A stretch of 64,000 bases of DNA. Source: Smallanthus sonchifolius (taxonomy: Eukaryota > Streptophyta > Magnoliopsida > Asterales > Asteraceae). Position numbers and translations under genes: made by a program. The stretch spans positions 37,121,001 through 37,185,000 of the forward strand of contig CM042035.1 in NCBI GenBank assembly GCA_023525975.1, read 5' to 3'. Below, one piece after another: positions 56,190 to 64,000 of the stretch. The first letter of the stretch is position 1. Each line of letters begins with the position of its first letter. The notes below the pieces were generated by a model. The model was not told where the DNA came from. It searched no databases and saw only the letters and a program-made list of their open reading frames with translations.

Positions 56190-56732
56190 TGTAGGTCCCT
56201 TCGTGTGTGTCGGATCGTCACATGCAAGTGGTCTACTAGTCGCACCGGGTTGCGGAATACCCGTGACTAGGTGGAGAGTCTTACTAAACAAAGTAAACCA
56301 AACACGAGAGTCACAATAAACGTTCTTTGTATTATAAACACTCGACGGTTACAGAGAGAATACAAGCTGCGTACTTAGCAAAACTGAGTTCGTCTAAACA
56401 AATGGTTCTGCGTACTTAACCTCTGTGAACCTATCCTATTTATACGGACCTGATGCCTGCGCACTTAGCAAGTGCGCAGGACCAATTGCTCTTGCGTACT
56501 TAGCAAGTACGCAACGGTGTTCTTGCGTACTTGCTAAGTACGCAGGAGCTTTATCCTGCGCACATGTAAGTGCGCAAAACACTTAGCAGAAAAACAACAT
56601 ACATTATGTAAAAGTAAATACAACTCGATAAACTATTACATAATGACTCATAAATACAAAGACAAATTACAGACATTAGACATACAAACTAAGACTCTAT
56701 CCAGAGTGTTGTCACAGGAAAGTGCATCAACA
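56190..56732 (-). repeat. SirA-2 3' LTR, 543 bp
   Basis: On the minus strand it begins TGTTGATGCAC and ends GGGACCTACA, where SirE integrase sequence resumes. Four palindromes lie at 56455-56580 and a TATA box at 56437-56444 (TATAAATA on minus). Two half sites (AAGTACGCAG) follow the TATA box. It gives the full LTR length for this family and shows that the SirA-1 3' LTR lacks or has a different U5. Confidence 0.9.
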
Positions 56733-56743
56733 AACTCCCCCTT
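56733..56743 (-). other. SirA-2 polypurine tract
   Basis: AAGGGGGAGTT on the minus strand directly precedes the LTR. Confidence 0.88.
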
Positions 56744-56791
56744 GACAACAGCTCGGGATCTTCATCGTCTTCAGTCTTCGGTCTTCAGTCT

Positions 56792-59700
56792 TCACAACAT
56801 TTTCTCCTTGGCTTCCATCTTCGTTTTGTAATCAAGACAGAACTTGATCAACTTGTCGTATTTGGCAGAGAGAAGCTTCGTCCATTCGTCAGTGTGGATG
56901 CAGTACTTGTCGGCTAGTACCTCCAGATCGTTCACAGAAAAGTTGATGAAGCATACTTCATCAAATATCCTGATCACTTCCTTTGGCACAATATTTCCAC
57001 TTGCTGACTTACCTTTACTCATTACCATAGCCTCGCCTGTTTTTGGATCAACGTACCAGTACCACATGTCACCAAGAATATCATGAGGTAACTTGCTCAA
57101 GGGAATCTTAGTTTCACATCGCACTGGCTTGTATACCAATCTCTTTATGGGCTTCTTAGTCACAGGATGCACAGCGTGCTTATCCTTGACTCTTCTGGGC
57201 ACCTGAGGCTTGAGGTATTCAAATTTCCCTGATCTTCCTTCCCGCTGTAGTGTTACCCACAAACCCATTGCTACTGCATTATTCGAGTGACTTAGCAGAT
57301 CGCGGTTTGCGAGGTTAACTAGGTCGTACTTGGGCAAAGAGTTGAACGCCTCACTGGTGGGTTTCAAGTATTGACCCCCCCCCCAGATCTTTTGATGGCG
57401 AACAGCTGCTTGTCATTCTCGAACCTAACAACTAAGATCATACCTGTCGCTCCGTGCTTGTCTGTGATAGACGTCTTTTGCCACACGGGAGCTGGACCCT
57501 TTGTAGATGCAGAAGGCATGTCTTTCTCTTTTTGTGCCTCGGGGTCCACAGGTATAGGGTCGACCGGGGAGGCTTCAGTTGTAGTTTCAACATTACTTGC
57601 CGTGTCAACTGAGCCTGTTTTGAGCAGAGGTTCGAGCTATGGTACTTCAAAGATCTCACCATCTTCTAACTTATACTTACCTTCCCCGTCACCCTTGGGA
57701 ATCTCAATCACCACATCATCGTCATCCTCGTTCCAGTCATCACCAGAGTCGATCTCTCCTTCTTCCAGATTAAGGAGAGCATCGATCTGTGCGTCTTTGG
57801 AATAGTCAGGCTCTAAATAGAGGATCTCATCATTAGATAAGTCCTTGAGCACGTCAGCCGCTGACTTCCCTTTATCTCCGCCACCACCACCTGAGGTATC
57901 ACCACCCTCTTGCTGAGTAGACTCCCCCTCAGCCAATGGAACAGAAGAGATGGGCACAATCGCCAAAGCTAGGTGCTCACCTCCACTAGGACCGACTTCA
58001 GGATCCTTGTCTTTATCATCATCCTTAGTCAGATCGACTGGATGACAGGACTCGGCACCGGTGGATTTCTTTTCTTTGTCTTTCTCTTTCTCTTTCTCCG
58101 TCTCCTTCTCCCCCTCAGCACCTAGCTTCGCGGTCAGTTCACCAACTAATTTGACCATAGCTGTGTGCTCCTTCCTTTGTAGATCCAACCTTAGCTCCAG
58201 GGAAGTTCTATGGGCTAGAATCATGTCATTAGTCTTCATCAACAGTTCATTCTGTGCCATGACATTCTTCAACCGTTCATCAGTCCCCGTTCTCTGGCTA
58301 CGCAGAATCCTAACTTCATCAGCCAGAGAGTTTATCTGTGCTTGTTGAGCATCAGAATCCTCTTTTGACTTTTGAATAGTCTTCAACAAGCCAGGAACTT
58401 GGGTTTCTAGCACATCGATCCTAGCTTCATTTGGATCTGGATGCCTAGATGATGAGGCTTCGGCGTTGTGGATGGGGGAAGAGAAGATTGTGTCAAAGTT
58501 GAACCCCTGTGAGAAATCACCGTAGTTAAAGGGTTGACCTGACGGCTCTTTGGTGGGTGTTGGGATGTGGGATGTAATGATGGGAGTTATGGTTGGGGTG
58601 ATGGTGACTGACTCCATGAAAAGTGGAGCAGTCACCGTCACCTGGACGGTTGGAGTAGGGAGTGTCACCGTCACAGGAATCACCTCTGTGACCGCCGTGA
58701 CTGCCACATCTGCTTGTACCAGTGGCCTTCTCCTCCTTCTAAACAGTTGCTGTGCTGGCGGAGTAGATTCTGACTCTGGATTGGCAGCTTCAACTTGTAC
58801 TGGCTGCACGGTCGGAATCTCTTGAACCCTGGGGATAGCAACCTCTTTCCGATCGCCCCTTTTCTTGTTAGCACTCTCATGCCTTTGTCTTTGTAGAGCA
58901 GCGTCAGAGTCGGAATCCGGCTCGTATTCGCTGCTCGAGCTTTGTCGTTTTCTTTTTGAAGACGACGCAGGCAGGGTTACCTGTGCCGACCTTCTCGGAT
59001 GTGCCTGTGATGGTGCGTCATCGGAATAAGAAGAATCTGATTCTGTTGCCTCCGAATCGGATTCCTCAGCACCACCAACATCACCTTCATCATCATCATG
59101 CTCTTCCACTTGCTTTTCACCAGAGTCATCACTCATCTCTAGTACTGAGTTGGGACTATACCAGTTCCAATCTTCAGGAGCGACGTATGCTTCATTCAGT
59201 AGGTGGCCAAAGAGTTCAGTGTGCGCAGGGGTAGGTTCTACACTGCCTGGCTTTAGAAACTGAGCAAAGACTCTCTTGTCCACCCTTTTTACCTGCAGTC
59301 TCTCCCCGATAGCACGTAGGTTTGGCAATGCATCATTGATCAGGAGCTGAACAAACCTCGGGTACAAAAGGAACCTGAACCTCTCTGCTGTATTAATCTG
59401 GTCATTGAGTGCTTTGAAGATATAGCGAGAGAAGTTGTAGCCCCGATTGAGAGACAGGCCCACCATGGCCGCTGCCAGGTCATGACCCATGGCATCTTTC
59501 CCCGCTTTCCTGGATGAGATGCACACGATCATGATGTGGGCAAAATAACGCCATTGATCCAATACCCACATCTTCTTGTAAGAAGCATAGTCCCTAGCCC
59601 CGACATATCCCATTCTGTGCCTCTAACACCTATCCACGTAGTAATCTGGATAGGATGTCGGGTCGGTGGCAAGGTCTCTGAACTGCAATACTCTCCTTAT

Positions 59701-59958
59701 TGTATCCTCAGAGATAGCAATAGCCCGACCGTCAACGGTAGCCCTTATGACATTCGGAGATACCGTGCAATCGTGCTCTGCAGTCTCCCAGAATTGCTCC
59801 AGGTAAGGTCTTGAGACTGTTGGGTTTGCTTAGATTGAATAACTTATTCTTGATCTGTTCAGAAAATCCACAATCTCCCTGTATTGCAAGGCTGCGCCTT
59901 TACATTCTGGTTCGGTGTTAGCCAATAGGTTGAATTCGTCAGTGAATGCACGAGCCAT
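56792..59958 (-). pseudogene. SirA-2 ORF3 (about 1055 codons, broken at five places)
   Basis: The ATG is at 59958, after a conserved splice acceptor-like TTTGCAG. Domain order equals SirA-1. Breaks: frameshift with stop near 59832, stop near 59623, stop at 57637 and frameshift at a run of ten C at 57375-57384 (seven G in SirA-1). Between 59613 and 57637 a 658-codon frame is open. The C-terminal domain (56792-57367) is open and differs from SirA-1 mainly by conservative changes. Breaks fall at different places in the two copies, so the common ancestor probably had an intact ORF. Confidence 0.8.
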
Positions 59959-59961
59959 AGC

Positions 59962-60553
59962 CTGCAAACACACACAGAAAACATATTCAGAACAACTTAT
60001 AACACTGGAAGTAGACACACATGACATAGTATAGTAGTTACACTTTGAAAAAATTTTCAGACTTAGGAAAAATTTCTAAGTGTTGGTCCTGCGCACTTAG
60101 CAAGTGCGCAGGATTTTCCTCTTGCGTACTTAACAAGTACGCAAGAAGTATTTCTTGCGTACTTGGTAAGTGCGCAAGAACGACCCTTAGCAAAAATTTC
60201 AGAAACTTGAAAACATCACAGATTGTTCCAATACCGGGTCGAGTAGGTCACCACTAAGTCGGAATCAACGATTCTAACTCATGGGACCATTATCGACACC
60301 AGTAACTACCAAAACACACCATTTTGTGACCTAGACAGTCTTCGACCCACTGTCGGTTCATCTTCAACCGACGGAACAATCTAACACACCATTATAGAAT
60401 CGATTAAGTGACCTATTAGCATCTAGTGTCAATAAGTTACCCAGACAACCCCATATTACCCCAAATTTTGTCGGAACTAACCTAAAAAAATCTAAGTCAG
60501 AAAAACGGTCCAAATGTCATGAATCAATGGATGGAATTGGCCTATAATCTCAC
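59962..60553 (-). other. Predicted 592-nt leader intron of SirA-2 ORF3
   Basis: GTGAGATTATAGG at 60553 and TGTGTGTTTGCAG ending at 59962 (minus strand) correspond to the two sites of SirA-1. The palindrome trio lies inside at 60085-60180. Confidence 0.55.
60085..60180. repeat. Palindrome trio in the SirA-2 ORF3 intron
   Basis: Three copies (CTGCGCACTT/AAGTGCGCAG, TTGCGTACTT/AAGTACGCAA, TTGCGTACTT/AAGTGCGCAA) in the same order as at 18328-18413, read on the opposite strand. Confidence 0.85.
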
Positions 60554-60676
60554 CACTGAGATGAAATACGAAGATGACAATATGTACGGGATGAAACGAT
60601 GGATTGGACACAAGCGATTTTGAGAGTAAAATTGCAGGGGGGAAACTTTAGGTGTGAGAAAAGTTCTAAGTCTCTG

Positions 60677-60683
60677 ATTTATA
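60677..60683 (-). promoter_or_regulatory. Predicted internal promoter of SirA-2 ORF3
   Basis: TATAAAT on the minus strand lies about 130 bp before the 5' splice site, against about 145 bp in SirA-1. Four to five palindromes lie just upstream (60695-60845). Confidence 0.6.
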
Positions 60684-60694
60684 CCCCTCAATTA

Positions 60695-60845
60695 ATGTTC
60701 GTGCGTACTTGTTAAGTGCGTACGAATTAACTCTTGCGTACTTAACAAGTGCGCAAGGCTTAACTCTTGCGTACTTGTTCAGTGCGCAAGTGTTACTTCG
60801 TGCGTACTTGACAAGTGCGCACAACCCTTAAGTGCGCAATTTTCA
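60695..60845. repeat. Palindrome array upstream of the SirA-2 ORF3 promoter
   Basis: Units such as TTGCGTACTT/AAGTGCGCAA follow one another with spacers of about 15 bp. They correspond to 17640-17785 in SirA-1 but are better preserved. Confidence 0.85.
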
Positions 60846-62166
60846 ACTCAGAATTATGAAGATTTTAAGTCAAATAACGAACAAGATAAAAGCGTTCAAT
60901 CAAGGGGATTCAAAATCAATTCAGGAAGGTTAAATACAAATATTTTTGGCTTTTCTGAATAAAGTTGAACTATGCATAAACTTAAAATTTTTTTGATCTT
61001 TTCTCATAAAATTTTTTTGAACTTTTCTCATAGAAGTATACAAGTATTCACACAAACTATTTTTTATCAAAGACACGAGCAAAGGATCATATCAGGCTAT
61101 CTTTTAGCAAAAACGATACAATATAAACATCAAAGAATATGGGATCATGTCATGTATTACTCTTTATTCATACGTAATAAGCACATAAACAAGTAATTCA
61201 AGTTGACAATATTATAAGATTTGAAACTATAAGCATCTTTGTATCACATTCTTGTGTATTAAGGCATTAATTATAAGATATACAACGTGTACCCCACTGA
61301 GATGCTATGATATTTTGCACTATCTTCAAGGCATCTAAGATTTTTCCAATGATTTTCTAAATTTTCAGAATGAAGCTACATCTATTAGCATAGGAAAAAT
61401 CAAGCAGAATCCATAAGGATTATCAGGAATCATAAGATTCAGAATCGAGTGATTCATTTGTCTAGGTTTCATGTGATTTTCTTCTTTGAATATCGGGATG
61501 ATGATTCAGGATAATAGATATGGTGTTTGATTATCATGTAAGGGGATCCAACTTTTATTTGGATTTGATTTCAATGAATCAGGAGTGATTCAAGGGTGAA
61601 TACATGCTCAACGGTTAATGTAGAGACATGTATTGATTCAATCTCTCCTTGCATACTTGTGAGTATGGGCAGTGAGATGAACCGCACTAATTGTGCTAAC
61701 AACATAACCCGAAACTGATCTCAAAAGAAAATTATTGTCAAAATCTAACATCCTTTATCTGATAGTGATCTTTTCTAATATTTTACACACACACGCTTGC
61801 AAACATGGGTTCAAATCACAGTTGTAATTTAGATTTAGTTTCCACACTACTAGTGATTCAAAGACGCATACAGCCTACTGACAATTCAAATTACTTGTAA
61901 ATAAATAGATTAAAAACATAATAATTTAAACAATTAAGTAAAGATGACGCAATCATTTCCCATATGAGCAGTCTGTGGTGTTTAGATCATTTCTGATGTA
62001 CTATCATTTCCTCTTTTCCCAAGTTAACTTTGAAATTTTCTCCATTTTCTATTTTGTTTTTTTTTTTTTGTAAAATATTTTAAAAACTAAAAGAACTATA
62101 CAGAAAATTTAAAAGAATTAAAAATTTAACTTTCATGAATTGAATCGAGTTAAGAAAACTTAGTTT
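60846..62166 (-). other. SirA-2 spacer between pol and ORF3 promoter
   Basis: AT-rich, no gene seen. It matches 16476-17640 and 7767-7917 of SirA-1 in one run, without the GyN insertion, and so gives the empty-site sequence for GyN. Confidence 0.85.
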
Positions 62167-63914
62167 TCACTCAGGATTGAACATTCCTATCAAGTTGACA
62201 AGATGCTCAAAACGGGATCGATCAAATGCCTTAGTGAAAAGGTCAGCAAGATTGTCATCCGTGTGAACTTTTACAAGTTCAATTAAATGCTTTTCTGCAC
62301 AGTCACGGATGAAATGATGGCGAATCTCTATATGTTTAGTTTTGGAATGTTTCACCGGGTTATTTGTGATGGACATGGTGGCATTGTTGTCAATGATTAG
62401 AGGAGTTCCAGTGAAGTTTAAGCCGTAGTCTCTCAACTGTTGCTGAATCCACAGTATCTGAGAACAACTGCTCGCTGCAGCAATGTATTCTGCTTCACAA
62501 GTTGAGACAGAAACCGTTGACTGCTTCTTACACTGCCAGGAGACCAGTCTGTCTCCTAAGAATTGACATCCACCAGAAGTTGACTTTCTTTCAAGGTTAC
62601 AACCGCCATAATCTGAATCAGTGTAGGCTTTGAAGTCGAATGACTGCTGCTTAGAGTACCAAAGACCTAATCGGGGTTTCCCTTTCAGGTATCTGAAAAT
62701 TCTCTTCACGGCTATCATATGTGACTCCTTCGGTTGAGACTGAAACCTTGAGCACAAACATATAGCAAACATTATATCAGGTCTTGAAGCTGTGAGATAC
62801 ATAAGTGATCCGATCATCCCACGGTACAACCTGCTGTCCACATCCTTTCCATCTCTGTCGGGATGCAAACCATGATTGATTGGGATTGGTGTGCCATAAG
62901 TAGTGCTATCACTCATCTTGTATTTTGACAAGATGTCCTGCACGTACTTAGTTTGATGTAGATAAATACCATTCTCTCTTTGACTGACTTGTAGACCTAG
63001 AAAGAATGATAGTTCACCCATATTGCTCATTTCAAACTTGGACTTCATCACCTTCTCGAATTCCCTACACATCCTTTCATTGGTCGACCCAAAGATAATG
63101 TCGTCGACATATACTTGCACAAGAAGAATGTCACCTCCTGCTTTCCGTATGAAGAGAGTCGAGTCAATCTGTCCACGGTCGAAACCATTAGACAGTAAAT
63201 GCTTAGATAATGTCTCATACCATGCCCGCGGTGCTTGTTGAAGACCATAAAGTGCTTTTTCGAGCTTGTACACTTTATTGATATTATGCGGATCTTCAAA
63301 ACGGGGAGGTTGAGTGACATAGACTTCTTCATGCACCTTACCATAAAGGAAAGCACTCTTCACATCAAGTTGATAGACCTTGAAGCCGACATATGTGGCA
63401 TAAGCCAAGAACAGTCGAATGGCCTCAATTCTAGCAACTGGGGCATATACTTCATTGTAATCCAAGCCCACTTGTTGATAAAAACCCTGAACAACCAATC
63501 TTGCTTTGTTCTTCACAACTACATGACGATCATCCATCTTGCATTTGAACACCCATCTGGTACCAATTGGCTGAAAGCCTTTTGGCAAGTCAACTAAATC
63601 CCACACTTCAACTTTTGGAATTGAGACAGTTCATCTTGCATCGCCTCAATCCAGCAGTTGTCAGCGAGAGCCTCCTTCACATTCTTCGGCTCTACCTGGG
63701 ACACGAATGCAGCATGCAGACATGTTTCCATGACACCAGTGTCAAATATCTCTGTGTAAAGACTGGTGTTCTCAGTGATGGTTCTATGACGAGTCTGAAC
63801 ACCGGCATAAGGATCACCAATAATGTTGTCGATTGGATGATTCCTATGCACCCTCGTCTCCGGTACAATTGGTTCTTGAATTTCTGGATCTAGATTTGTG
63901 CTTAACTCCCCCAT
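62167..63914 (-). pseudogene. pol: SirA-2 reverse transcriptase-RNase H (one frameshift)
   Basis: From 63606 to 62167 a 479-codon frame is open and complete for RT and RNase H: WDLVDLPKG, YAPVARIEAIR, DVKSAFLYG, YVDDIIFGS with both catalytic Asp, YTDSDYGG, CEAEYIAAASS, KTKHIEIRHHFIRD. A one-base loss near 63607 separates it from the preceding frame (63914-63594) with EAMQDELSQFQKL. It is the best-preserved pol in the window and the reference for SirA-1, whose YVDD is damaged. Integrase and gag lie outside. Confidence 0.9.
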
Positions 63915-64000
63915 TTCCTGTGTTCCAGAGGAAGAAGATTCAATGTTAATTGGATCAGCTGGAGCTTCATTTCCTATAATTGTGTTAGGATTGGCTTGAG

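Larger units (their letters stand above)
56190..64000 (-). mobile_element. SirA-2: second copy of the SirA Sirevirus-like copia (3' 7.8 kb in window)
   Basis: It is inserted in SirE integrase, in the same orientation. The window contains its 3' LTR, purine tract, ORF3, internal promoter and intron region, the spacer and the last part of pol. The 5' LTR and gag lie beyond position 64000, so the target duplication cannot be checked. It matches SirA-1 across pol, spacer and ORF3, which proves that ORF3 and pol belong to one element. Confidence 0.88.

Noticed and set aside
56000..56245. 81-codon frame starting at 56245 as a complete small protein
   Set aside because: Its first residues come from the SirA-2 LTR end and the rest from SirE integrase; the frame crosses an insertion border.

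Overview
The window is plant nuclear repeat DNA with no host gene. It is a nest of LTR retrotransposons with one hAT DNA transposon inside. The organism is a flowering plant, most likely a eudicot. I lean to Asteraceae because the extra-ORF and Athila proteins resemble ones I recall from daisy-family genomes, but that is memory, not a search. Short names used below: SirA-1 and SirA-2 (two copies of one Sirevirus-like Ty1/copia family), SirE (a second Sirevirus-like family), GyN and GyA (a non-autonomous and an autonomous Ty3/gypsy element with related LTRs), Ath (an Athila-type gypsy element), hAT-1.

Layout. 1-128: 3' end of an upstream copia element. 129-663: copia LTR, followed by a Met-tRNA primer site. 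1241-7766: broken gag-pol of SirA-1 (+). 7923-16475: GyN (-), inserted in the 3' part of SirA-1 with the duplication ATGAT. 16476-21793: rest of SirA-1, with an internal promoter, a predicted leader intron and a long extra ORF (ORF3, 18548-21735). 21794 to about 22240: SirA-1 3' LTR. 22689-23022: fragment of another copia gag (+). From 23050 rightwards: SirE (-), read right to left, cut by three large insertions. Ath (+, 27746-43486, duplication ATTGT) lies in SirE ORF3. GyA (-, 45099-54776) lies in SirE reverse transcriptase. SirA-2 (-, 56190 to beyond 64000) lies in SirE integrase. hAT-1 (29741-32674, duplication ATTCGGAC) lies in the RNase H region of Ath.

Order of events from nesting and LTR similarity judged by eye: SirE is older than GyA (LTRs diverged by several percent), Ath (about 2 percent) and SirA-2. 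hAT-1 is younger than Ath. GyN has equal-length 2449-bp LTRs with only about a dozen differences and is recent. Almost every retroelement ORF is broken. The exceptions are the hAT-1 transposase (690 codons), the Ath integrase part, the GyN single ORF and most of SirA-2 RT-RNase H.

The most interesting system is the extra ORF of the two Sirevirus-like families. In both SirA copies it is preceded by an array of short CpG-containing palindromes, a TATA box, a pyrimidine-rich leader, and conserved 5' and 3' splice sites, the latter just before the start codon. The same palindromes stand upstream of the TATA box in the LTR. SirE has the same plan with a different palindrome that is again shared between its LTR and its ORF3 upstream region. 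This suggests an independently transcribed retrotransposon gene that has co-evolved with family-specific palindromic sites. The Ath third ORF shows a similar arrangement, and GyN carries a short ORF with a predicted C-terminal membrane anchor.
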